A DNA stretch of 7,181 nucleotides from Terrimesophilobacter sp036565765 (GTDB lineage: Bacteria > Actinomycetota > Actinomycetes > Actinomycetales > Microbacteriaceae): the NCBI RefSeq assembly GCF_036565765.1, contig NZ_DATCXP010000013.1; one strand, given 5' to 3'. Under the pieces are notes generated by a model. The model did no database searches. It was not told the DNA's origin and saw only the letters and a list, made by a program, of their open reading frames with translations. Every line of letters begins with the position of its first letter. Positions within the stretch are counted from its first letter, which is position 1. A program made the translations under genes and the position numbers. Positions 1 to 5,377 of this stretch are shown one piece after another.

Positions 1-1
1 C

Positions 2-991
2 GGCTCGAGTCCGGACGTCGGCGCGGTCGGCCTCACCCTCGGTGGCGGGCTCGGCCCGCTCGCACGCAGCCACGGCTTCACGTCCGACTACGTGCGATCG
101 TTCCGCGTCGTCACGGGCGACGGCGAGGCGCTCACCGCGAGCGCTGACGAGAACCCCGAGCTGTTCTGGGCCCTCCGCGGAGGGAAGGGCGGCCTCGGCG
201 TCGTTACCAGGATGCGCATCGAACTCGTCCCGCTGCCAACGATCTACGCGGGGGCGATCGTGTTCGACGCTCCCCACATCGAGACGGCGCTGCGCGGCTG
301 GATCGACTGGACGGCGAGCGCACCGGCCGACGTGACGACCTCCGTCGCCATCATCCACTTCCCGCCGTTCGAGGAGGTCCCCGAGCCGATTCGCGGCCAC
401 CACGGCATCGCGCTGCGCTTCGCCTACCCCGGCTCCCCTGCGGAGGGGGAACGACTCGTCGCCCCGCTGCGCGCACTCGCCCCCGCGCTCATGGACACCG
501 TCGGCGAGCTTCCCACCTCGATGATGGGGCTCATCCACAGCGACCCGACCGACCCGCTGCCGGCCTGGGATCGGGGCGGGCTCCTGAACTCGATCGACCA
601 GGACTTCGCAACCGCGCTGCTCGCCGAGGTCGGCGCCGGCGTGGAGAGCCCCCTCCTGATCACCGAGGTCCGGCATCTCGGCGGGGCTACGGCGAAGGAT
701 GTCGCCGGCGGCTCAGCGGTGAGCGGCAGGACAGCCGGATTCACCTTCTACGCGATCGGTGTTCCGGATCCTTCGTTGTTCGATGCCGTGCTTCCCGCGG
801 CGGCCGATCGGCTCTCTTCCGCGATCGCCCCGTGGTTGTCCTCGGAGAGCAACCCCAATTTCGCCGGTCACTTCCCGACCCGGGAGCAGTTCGCGAGCGC
901 CTGGCCCGCGGAGATCTTCGCGCGGCTCGCGACCGTGAAGAAGCACTATGATCCGCTCGGGCTCTTTACCTATGGTCCGGCGGCTGGTTGA
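2..991 (+). CDS. FAD-binding (PCMH/berberine-bridge type) oxidoreductase, 5' truncated
   Basis: The reading frame is open from base 2 and ends with TGA at 989-991, so 329 C-terminal residues of a family usually about 450-470 long are visible; the true start lies outside the window. The first visible residues (GSSPDVGAVG, then LTLGGGLGPLARSHG) match the end of the FAD-binding PCMH domain. VTGDGE and then LFWALRGGKGGLGVVTRM continue the typical pattern of this domain. The middle is the substrate domain, and the C-terminus (FAGHFP..., ATVKKHYDPLGLF) matches the berberine-bridge (BBE) tail that closes over the flavin. The histidine expected to bind FAD covalently would lie upstream and cannot be checked. 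Family members are flavin oxidases or dehydrogenases of sugars, alcohols or secondary metabolites; the substrate cannot be told. The next gene starts 48 bases downstream on the same strand and could be cotranscribed. Confidence 0.93.
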   Translation, partial: GSSPDVGAVGLTLGGGLGPLARSHGFTSDYVRSFRVVTGDGEALTASADENPELFWALRGGKGGLGVVTRMRIELVPLPTIYAGAIVFDAPHIETALRGWIDWTASAPADVTTSVAIIHFPPFEEVPEPIRGHHGIALRFAYPGSPAEGERLVAPLRALAPALMDTVGELPTSMMGLIHSDPTDPLPAWDRGGLLNSIDQDFATALLAEVGAGVESPLLITEVRHLGGATAKDVAGGSAVSGRTAGFTFYAIGVPDPSLFDAVLPAAADRLSSAIAPWLSSESNPNFAGHFPTREQFASAWPAEIFARLATVKKHYDPLGLFTYGPAAG

Positions 992-1039
992 ATTCCAGCA
1001 ACAGGCATTTGTCGCAGGACTGACGGGAAGGAGCCTGCC

Positions 1040-1252
1040 GTGGCCGACTTCGACCCGTTCGCGAATCAGGGCGGCCCTGCCGCGTGGGATCCGCAGCACT
1101 CCGACGACTCCAAGAAGCGCGCCGATGAGCTCCTGAAGAACACCGGGGAGGCACCGGGCGCCGAGCCGCGCGATTTCGCGGGCGGCGAGCCCGATCCGGA
1201 ACTCGACCTCGAGTTCGACGAGCCCTACTCCGAGGATTTCGACGAGGACTGA
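1040..1252 (+). CDS. Small highly acidic protein of unknown function (70 aa)
   Basis: A GTG start at 1040 is preceded by a good Shine-Dalgarno sequence (GGGAAGGAG, 1025-1033) six bases upstream, the clearest ribosome site on the plus strand here. The product has 22 Asp/Glu against 5 Lys/Arg. The last 21 residues (50-70) hold 12 acidic and no basic residues, ending YSEDFDED. The N-terminus (MADFDPFANQGGPAAWDP) has aromatic residues in an acidic, glycine-rich setting, and the only likely helix is around residues 22-34 (DDSKKRADELLKN). There is no membrane segment, cysteine or signal peptide. It is probably largely disordered and cytoplasmic. I do not recognise a named family. It sits 48 bases after the flavin oxidoreductase and 23 bases before trhO, and its end overlaps the likely trhO promoter. 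Confidence 0.8.
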   Translation: MADFDPFANQGGPAAWDPQHSDDSKKRADELLKNTGEAPGAEPRDFAGGEPDPELDLEFDEPYSEDFDED

Positions 1253-1268
1253 GCCCGCAGCCTAAACT
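1238..1268 (+). promoter_or_regulatory. Candidate trhO promoter giving a leaderless mRNA
   Basis: TAAACT at 1263-1268 fits an actinobacterial -10 element (TAnnnT). Seven bases separate it from the GTG at 1276, so transcription would begin at or within a base of the start codon. A weak -35-like TTCGAC lies at 1238-1243 (19-base spacer), inside the end of the preceding gene. There is no Shine-Dalgarno sequence before the GTG, which agrees with a leaderless transcript. Read by eye only. Confidence 0.45.
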
Positions 1269-1275
1269 TCACGCT

Positions 1276-2157
1276 GTGGCCGTTCACAAGATCCTGCTGT
1301 TCTACCGCTTCACACCGCTCTTGGACCCCGATGCCATCCGGCTGTGGCAACGCGAGCTGTGCGAGTCGCTCGGACTTCGCGGACGCATCCTGATCTCGAA
1401 GGACGGCATCAACGGAACGGTCGGCGGAGAACTCACGGCGGTGAAGCGTTACCTGCGCCGAATCCGCGATTACGCGCCGCTCAAGGACCTCGATGTGCAA
1501 TGGAGTGACGGAACCGGCGACGACTTCCCGAAGCTGAGCGTGAGGGTGCGCGAGGAGATCGTGAGCTTCGGCGCACCAGAGGAGCTCAGGGTCGATGCGC
1601 ACGGGGTCGTCGGCGGCGGCCGCAAGCTCAGCCCGGGGCAACTCCACGACCTGGTCGCCGAGAAGCGGAAGGCGAGGACCCCGGTCACGTTCTTCGACGG
1701 CCGTAACGCCATCGAAGCGGCGATCGGCCGGTTCACGGATGCCGTTGTCCCGTCGGTCTCGACGACGCGCGAGTTCACGGCCGAGCTCGACAGCGGGAAG
1801 TACGACCATCTCAAGGACCAGCCGATCGTCACCTACTGCACGGGCGGCATCCGCTGCGAGGTGCTCAGCGCCCTCATGATCGACCGCGGCTTCAGCGAGG
1901 TCTACCAACTCGACGGCGGTATCGCCCGCTACGGCGAGGCATTCGGCGATGGCGGGCTGTGGCAGGGCTCGCTGTACGTGTTCGACAAGCGGATGTCGGT
2001 CGACTTCACCCCGGATGCCGCGGTGATCGGGCGCTGCTCAGGATGCAATGCACCGAGCAATCGGGTGCGCAACTGCCGCGACCTGTCCTGCCGGGAGCAG
2101 TTCGTCGTGTGCCCGGACTGCGCTGAGCAGATCGCCTGCGCCGAGCACGCGGCCTGA
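1276..2157 (+). CDS. trhO: tRNA uridine(34) hydroxylase, rhodanese domain protein (TrhO/YceA, UPF0176)
   Basis: TrhO makes 5-hydroxyuridine at the wobble position (U34) of certain tRNAs, a prephenate-independent route described for E. coli YceA. The 293-residue protein starts with the family N-terminal domain (HKILLFYRFTPL..., LRGRILISKDGINGTVGG). A rhodanese domain follows from about residue 125 to 225 (VTFFDGRNAIEAAIGRF...VTYCTGGIRCEVLSALM). The active-site loop CTGGIRCE is intact, with cysteines at 188 and 194. The C-terminal tail is cysteine-rich (Cys 254, 257, 267, 272, 279, 282, 288), consistent with a metal-binding or structural knuckle; such tails occur in this family. The GTG at 1276 is chosen because the family N-terminus begins right there. 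No Shine-Dalgarno is visible and a -10-like element sits directly upstream. A T5 run follows the stop (2161-2165) but lacks a convincing stem. Confidence 0.95.
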   Translation: MAVHKILLFYRFTPLLDPDAIRLWQRELCESLGLRGRILISKDGINGTVGGELTAVKRYLRRIRDYAPLKDLDVQWSDGTGDDFPKLSVRVREEIVSFGAPEELRVDAHGVVGGGRKLSPGQLHDLVAEKRKARTPVTFFDGRNAIEAAIGRFTDAVVPSVSTTREFTAELDSGKYDHLKDQPIVTYCTGGIRCEVLSALMIDRGFSEVYQLDGGIARYGEAFGDGGLWQGSLYVFDKRMSVDFTPDAAVIGRCSGCNAPSNRVRNCRDLSCREQFVVCPDCAEQIACAEHAA

Positions 2158-2162
2158 ACGTT

Positions 2163-2190
2163 TTTGCCGCCGCCCCGATTGCAGCATGAT
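2163..2190 (+). promoter_or_regulatory. Candidate pfkA promoter giving a leaderless mRNA
   Basis: CATGAT at 2185-2190 resembles a -10 element (A at position 2, T at position 6) and ends six bases before the ATG at 2197. TTTGCC/TTGCCG at 2163-2169 could serve as -35 with a 15-16 base spacer. No Shine-Dalgarno sequence precedes the ATG. The spacing matches the upstream region of trhO. Weak on its own; supported mainly by the repeated pattern in this window. Confidence 0.35.
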
Positions 2191-2196
2191 GGAATC

Positions 2197-3219
2197 ATGG
2201 CAATCGGCATCCTGACCAGTGGCGGGGACGCGCCCGGACTCAACGCGGTCATCCGCGCGATCGTGTTCAGCGGCATCCAGGTGCACGGGCTCGACTTCGT
2301 CGGCATCCGCAACGGCTGGAAGGGTCTCGTTGAGGAGGATCTGTTCCCCCTCGTTCGCCAGCACATCATGGGGATCAGCAAGCAGGGCGGCACCATCCTC
2401 GGCACCTCGCGCACGAACCCGTTCGAGCACGGCGGGGCCGAGCGGATCAGCGAGGTCATGGAGAAGCACGGTCTCGACGCCCTCGTGACGATCGGCGGTG
2501 AGGGGACGCTCGCCGCCGCGAAACGGCTCGCCGACCTCGGCCTGCCCATCGTCGGCGTCCCGAAGACGGTGGACAACGACCTCGACGCCACCGACTACAC
2601 TTTCGGGTTCGACACCGCCGTGCAGATCGCCACCGAGGCCATGGACCGCCTGCGCACGACCGGGGACTCCCACGGGCGTTGCATGGTCGCCGAGGTCATG
2701 GGCCGCCACGTCGGCTGGATCGCCCTGCACTCCGGCATGGCCGCCGGGGCGCACGTCATCCTCATCCCGGAGAAGAGAACCTCGATCGAGCAGATCTGCG
2801 AGTGGGTGACGATGGCCCACAACCGAGGCCGAGCTCCCCTGGTCGCCGTCGCGGAGGGCTTTGCGCTCGACACGATGACGGATGTCCACAACGAACGCGG
2901 TCTCGACGCGTTCGGCCGTCCCCGCCTCGGCGGCATCGGAGAAGTGCTCGCCCCGATGATCGAGGAGCGCACCGGGATCGAGACGCGCGCGACAACACTC
3001 GGCCACATCCAGCGCGGTGGAACTCCGACCGCGTTCGACCGCGTGCTCGCCACGCGTCTCGGGCTCGGCGCGCTGCGGATCGTGCTCGAGGAGAAGTGGG
3101 GAAGGATGGTCGCCCTGAAGGGCACCGACATCGTCGACGTTCCGTTCGAGGCGGCCCTCGGCACGCTCAAGACGGTTCCGGACTCCCGCTACGACGAGGT
3201 GCGCATCCTGTTCGGCTGA
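2197..3219 (+). CDS. pfkA: 6-phosphofructokinase (group III, probably ATP-dependent)
   Basis: This enzyme phosphorylates fructose 6-phosphate to fructose 1,6-bisphosphate in cytoplasmic glycolysis. The 340-residue length is normal for the actinobacterial group. Motifs in order: GILTSGGDAPGLNAVIRA (nucleotide binding, residues 4-21), GGEGT (100-104), VPKTVDND (121-128, with D126 as the expected catalytic base), MGRHVGW (168-174), and IQRGGTPTAFDR near the C-terminus for sugar phosphate binding. G103 is the position that favours ATP; pyrophosphate enzymes carry Asp there. K123 is lysine, as in pyrophosphate enzymes, and this mix is known from Streptomyces-type ATP-PFKs. The ATG at 2197 is chosen because MAIGILTSGG is the family N-terminus; an in-frame TTG at 2164 would add 11 atypical residues. 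It lies 39 bases after trhO, probably with its own promoter. Confidence 0.95.
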   Translation: MAIGILTSGGDAPGLNAVIRAIVFSGIQVHGLDFVGIRNGWKGLVEEDLFPLVRQHIMGISKQGGTILGTSRTNPFEHGGAERISEVMEKHGLDALVTIGGEGTLAAAKRLADLGLPIVGVPKTVDNDLDATDYTFGFDTAVQIATEAMDRLRTTGDSHGRCMVAEVMGRHVGWIALHSGMAAGAHVILIPEKRTSIEQICEWVTMAHNRGRAPLVAVAEGFALDTMTDVHNERGLDAFGRPRLGGIGEVLAPMIEERTGIETRATTLGHIQRGGTPTAFDRVLATRLGLGALRIVLEEKWGRMVALKGTDIVDVPFEAALGTLKTVPDSRYDEVRILFG

Positions 3220-3224
3220 GCCCG

Positions 3225-3347
3225 CTACCGCGGATCGAGCTGCGGCCCGATGCGCTCGGGGCGGAAGCCCCTGCCGACCGTTCGTGCCGAAAGGCGCCTC
3301 AGAATCGGCAGCAGGATTGAGGCGATCGCTCTCTGCCACCAGCGCAT
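3225..3347 (-). CDS. Doubtful small ORF in the pfkA-DUF1304 gap (40 aa, possibly 62 aa)
   Basis: On the minus strand an open frame runs from an ATG at 3347 to TAG at 3225, with an upstream GTG at 3413 extending it to 62 residues. The 40-residue form starts MRWWQRAIASILLPILRRLS, a short amphipathic or hydrophobic stretch with flanking arginines, and ends in a basic, Gly/Pro-rich tail (GRGFRPERIGPQLDPR). About 33 of 40 third codon positions are G or C, close to real genes in the window. Against it: neither start has a Shine-Dalgarno sequence, the longer form overlaps the candidate DUF1304 promoter, and I recognise no family. It could be a real small protein, a gene remnant, or chance. Confidence 0.25.
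   Translation of the reverse strand: MRWWQRAIASILLPILRRLSARTVGRGFRPERIGPQLDPR
3258..3271 (+). terminator. Short GC hairpin after pfkA, weak terminator candidate
   Basis: GGGGC (3258-3262) and GCCCC (3267-3271) form a perfect 5-bp stem closed by a GGAA (GNRA-type) tetraloop, 38 bases after the pfkA stop. No T-tract follows, so it is at best a weak or factor-assisted end. Nothing else clearly structured is visible in the 3220-3421 gap apart from the doubtful minus-strand ORF and the DUF1304 promoter candidate. Confidence 0.25.
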
Positions 3348-3384
3348 CGGGTTCGCGAGGAACCTGCACGGTGCTCTCCTGAGT

Positions 3385-3414
3385 GATGACCCTGAGGACG
3401 TACCGTGCCACACT
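3385..3414 (+). promoter_or_regulatory. Candidate leaderless promoter of the DUF1304 gene
   Basis: CACACT at 3409-3414 has A at position 2 and T at position 6 of a -10 element and ends seven bases before the ATG at 3422. GATGAC at 3385-3390 is a weak -35 candidate (18-base spacer). The bases before the ATG (AACCCTC) contain no Shine-Dalgarno sequence. Same geometry as the trhO and pfkA upstream regions. Confidence 0.3.
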
Positions 3415-3421
3415 AACCCTC

Positions 3422-3850
3422 ATGAACGGATTCCTGCTCGTTAGCGGGGTGGTTTTCGCCGCGCTGGCCGCCCTCATCCACGTGCTCATCTTCTTCCTGG
3501 AGAGCGTGCTGTGGGCGAGGCCGGCGGTCTGGCGGCGGTTCGGTCTGAGGTCGCAGGGAGAGGCGGATGTCGTGCGCCCGATGGCCTACAACCAGGGCTT
3601 CTACAACCTGTTCCTCGCGCTCGGAGTCGGCTCCGGGCTCGCCCTCATGGGCTGGAGCAGCGCATCTTTCGGCGGCGTGTGGCAGGGCGGAATCTACGTC
3701 GTCCTCTTCGCGCTCGCCTGCATGGTGCTCGCGAGTGTCGTTCTCCTGAGCACGAACCGCCGCTTCTGGCAGTCCGCGATCGTCCAGGGTGCCGCTGCAC
3801 TTCTCGGAATCGTCTTCCTGATCCTGCCGTTCGCCGTTCCGGCGGGTTAG
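3422..3850 (+). CDS. DUF1304 family four-helix membrane protein
   Basis: This 142-residue integral membrane protein has four predicted helices at about residues 4-28, 61-79, 88-110 and 117-138. The family hallmarks are the first-helix pattern with a histidine and a glutamate (ALIHVLIFFLESVLW), the loop VWRRFGL, and the conserved NQGFYNLFLALG at 57-68. DUF1304 proteins are usually near 120 residues and have no established function. The ATG at 3422 is chosen over in-frame starts upstream (from 3383) because the added residues would be polar and unlike the family, and because a -10-like element ends just upstream of it. The stop TAG (3848-3850) overlaps the hemD stop on the other strand, leaving no space for a terminator between the two genes. 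Confidence 0.88.
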   Translation: MNGFLLVSGVVFAALAALIHVLIFFLESVLWARPAVWRRFGLRSQGEADVVRPMAYNQGFYNLFLALGVGSGLALMGWSSASFGGVWQGGIYVVLFALACMVLASVVLLSTNRRFWQSAIVQGAAALLGIVFLILPFAVPAG

Positions 3851-4620
3851 GCCCCGAGGCTCCTCACGTGCTCGACGAGCGCGTCGACGAGCGCGTCCGC
3901 CGTGCGGCTCTCCGCGATCACGTCGACGGCGATCCCTGCGGCTCTGGCGTCGAACGCCGTGCGCGGTCCGATCGAGGCGACGACGGTTCCGCCAGGGAGC
4001 GGAGCCAGCTGGGCCTGGATCTGACGGGCGACGCTGCCAGAGGTCACGAGGATCGCGCCGATCCGGCCGTCCGCGACGGAGGCGATGACCTCTGCGGCCA
4101 CGGGGACCCCGACCGTCCGGTAGGCGGTGACGAACTCCGCCTCAAGTCCGAGTTGCTCGAGCCCCGCGACCAGGTTCTCCTCCGGGACATCGGACTGCGG
4201 GATGAGCACCCTCCCGCTCGGCTTCACGCTTGGCCACTCCTTGACGAGGCCGCGCGTCGAGTTGTCCTTGTCTGGCGCGAAGTCGACCCGGTAGCCGGCC
4301 AGTGCGAGGGCTGAACCGGTCGTCTCCCCCACCGCGGCGATCCTCGTCGCCTCCGGCACCTTGACCTCGTGACTCATGAGGACATCGACCGTCGTGGCAC
4401 TCGTGACGACGATCCAGTCGAAGGCGCCGGACTGGAGGCGTGCGAGCGCGTCAACCAGGGCGGCGGCATTCTCGGTGCTCGCGAAATTGATCATCGGCGC
4501 GATGACCGGGGTCGCACCCTTCAGACGCAGGGTCGCCGCGATCGCGTTCCCCCACTCGCCTCCGCGGGGGACCAGAACGCGCAGACCGCTCAGAGGCTTC
4601 GCGGTGCGCAGAGGCGTCAT
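3847..4620 (-). CDS. hemD: Uroporphyrinogen-III synthase
   Basis: HemD closes and rearranges hydroxymethylbilane into uroporphyrinogen III, the common precursor of haem, sirohaem and corrinoids, in the cytoplasm. The 257-residue protein has the two-lobed pattern of the family. Lobe elements include LRVLVPRGGEWG (13-24), FDWIVVTSATTVDVLMS (68-83), IAAVGETTGSALALAGY (94-110), GRVLIPQSD (136-144), TAYRTV with the conserved tyrosine at 168, AILVTSGSVARQI (189-201) and SIGPRTAFDARAAGI (216-230). It has no fused methyltransferase or C-terminal DNA-binding domain. No hemC or hemB is adjacent; the upstream neighbour is the DUF3618 gene, 85 bases away on the same strand. The ATG at 4620 lacks its own Shine-Dalgarno but overlaps the stop of a short upstream ORF. 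Its TAA interlocks with the convergent DUF1304 stop. Confidence 0.93.
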   Translation of the reverse strand: MTPLRTAKPLSGLRVLVPRGGEWGNAIAATLRLKGATPVIAPMINFASTENAAALVDALARLQSGAFDWIVVTSATTVDVLMSHEVKVPEATRIAAVGETTGSALALAGYRVDFAPDKDNSTRGLVKEWPSVKPSGRVLIPQSDVPEENLVAGLEQLGLEAEFVTAYRTVGVPVAAEVIASVADGRIGAILVTSGSVARQIQAQLAPLPGGTVVASIGPRTAFDARAAGIAVDVIAESRTADALVDALVEHVRSLGA

Positions 4621-4646
4621 ACCGGACTCGGGAAGCGGGAACTCAT
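4617..4646 (-). CDS. Candidate 9-codon leader ORF coupled to hemD
   Basis: On the minus strand, ATG at 4646 begins MSSRFPSPV and ends with TGA at 4619-4617, overlapping the hemD ATG as ATGA. A good Shine-Dalgarno, GGGAGGA (4661-4655), sits eight bases before this ATG, whereas hemD has none of its own. The simplest reading is that ribosomes load on the leader ORF and re-start on hemD. The peptide has no run of one amino acid, so classical attenuation is not indicated. The ORF is short enough to arise by chance. Confidence 0.35.
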   Translation of the reverse strand: MSSRFPSPV

Positions 4647-4658
4647 GCCGTCTATCCT

Positions 4659-4694
4659 CCCGCTACCCGGCGCGAGAGCCAAAAGCGGGGGTAG
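4659..4694 (-). promoter_or_regulatory. Two mutually exclusive hairpins in the hemD leader
   Basis: Read on the minus strand, the left block CTACCCCCGCT (4694-4684) can pair with the right block GGGTAGCGGG (4668-4659) in two registers. CTACCC with GGGTAG gives one 6-bp stem; CCCGCT with AGCGGG gives another. The two cannot form together. The second stem covers part of the GGGAGGA ribosome site of the leader ORF, while the first leaves it free. No U-tract follows, so this is not an obvious terminator. Stems this short can be accidental in GC-rich DNA. Confidence 0.25.
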
Positions 4695-4705
4695 AACGAC
4701 CGCTC

Positions 4706-4933
4706 TCAGTCGTCGCGGAGGATCGCCCAGGCCACGAGCCCGCCGACGACGATCACGGCAGCAGTGGCGCCGATGATCCAGGGGACGGGGTTGTCCTGGT
4801 AGGAGTTCCGTGCCCTCACGCCGAGGCGCCCGATCCGCTTGGGAACGTTCAATTTGTCCTCGATCGCGTCGAGCGTGCTCTCGAGTTCCGCCCGGGCGGC
4901 CGAGATCCGGGATTCGACCGGTGTTGTGCTCAC
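4706..4933 (-). CDS. DUF3618 domain membrane-anchored small protein
   Basis: This 75-residue protein begins with an amphipathic helical segment (residues 6-30, ESRISAARAELESTLDAIEDKL) that carries the DUF3618 pattern of an RxEL..TLDAIxxKL helix. A basic linker follows, then one transmembrane helix (about 51-72) and a short tail ending RDD. The N-terminal helix is likely cytoplasmic and may self-associate. Function is unknown; such proteins often sit beside holin-III and YtxH-like membrane proteins in actinobacteria, as here. The GTG start at 4933 overlaps the stop of the upstream gene as GTGA, indicating translational coupling. A GAGG lies about six bases before it. Confidence 0.85.
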   Translation of the reverse strand: MSTTPVESRISAARAELESTLDAIEDKLNVPKRIGRLGVRARNSYQDNPVPWIIGATAAVIVVGGLVAWAILRDD

Positions 4934-5349
4934 GGTGTGCCTCGCTTCACTGTTCCCCTGATACCCCTCACGTCGCGCTGGACGCTCTTGATCGTCTCGG
5001 TGGGTGCCGGTGGTGTTCCGCGTTTCAACTGGGCGACACCGGCGGCAACCAGAACGGCGGCGATCAGGAGTAGCGCGACCGCGACGATCAGGGCGGCGAG
5101 CCAGCCGGGCAGCGCGACGGCCAGCCCGAGGATGGCTGCGGCGACAAGCACCCCGGTGGCGAAGAAGGCGAACACGCAGGCCACGAGCAGGAACCCGATG
5201 CCGATCCCGGCATGCTTGAGCTTAGTGATGATCTCGTTCTTGAGGTGCTCGAACTCGCTCTTGATCAACTCGATGACGAGTCCGGGAAGGCTGCCGATGA
5301 GAGCGATAAGCGAGCGCCTCTTGGCGCGGTCGCGAATTGGGTCGGTCAC
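4930..5349 (-). CDS. Phage holin family (holin superfamily III-like) membrane protein, 139 aa
   Basis: The start is placed at the GTG at 5349, giving VTDPIRDRAKRRSL. It is preceded on the minus strand by a strong AGGGGAG six to seven bases away, and the in-frame extension upstream is Arg/Pro-rich and not protein-like. The domain layout fits the chromosomal actinobacterial phage holin family (PF07332): an amphipathic N-terminal helix (13-46, with LVIELIKSEFEHLKNEI), a helical hairpin of two membrane segments (about 47-79 and 82-106) joined by a short PGW turn, and a basic tail (107-139). The family name is historical; no phage genes or endolysin are nearby, so a role in the envelope or stress response is more likely than lysis. 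It lies 28 bases after the YtxH-like gene and overlaps the DUF3618 gene by four bases. Confidence 0.88.
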   Translation of the reverse strand: MTDPIRDRAKRRSLIALIGSLPGLVIELIKSEFEHLKNEIITKLKHAGIGIGFLLVACVFAFFATGVLVAAAILGLAVALPGWLAALIVAVALLLIAAVLVAAGVAQLKRGTPPAPTETIKSVQRDVRGIRGTVKRGTP

Positions 5350-5377
5350 AGGCTTCTCCCCTCGTGGTGTTCGATGT

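Noticed and set aside
947..976. Promoter -10 elements TATGAT (947-952) and TATGGT (971-976) for the acidic gene
   Set aside because: Both lie inside the conserved YDPLGLF end of the flavin oxidoreductase and are explained by its codons. No -35 at good spacing was seen.
2151..2165. Terminator after trhO from the T5 run at 2161-2165
   Set aside because: The only stem upstream is a 4-bp GCCG/CGGC pair several bases from the T run, and pfkA follows at once, so the T run is more likely part of the pfkA promoter.
2038..3489. A 483-codon open frame on the minus strand across pfkA
   Set aside because: It lies opposite well recognised trhO and pfkA coding sequence. Long antisense frames are expected in GC-rich DNA, and the translation is low-complexity Arg/Ala/Asp with no domain.
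3868..3897. Direct repeat GACGAGCGCGTC twice near the hemD 3' end as a regulatory site or terminator
   Set aside because: It encodes the repeated DALVDALV at the HemD C-terminus and is explained by the protein sequence.
4930..5349. Prophage or lysis cassette suggested by the holin-family gene
   Set aside because: No endolysin, structural, integrase or attachment sequences are seen, and neighbours are chromosomal membrane proteins. This holin family is widespread on actinobacterial chromosomes.
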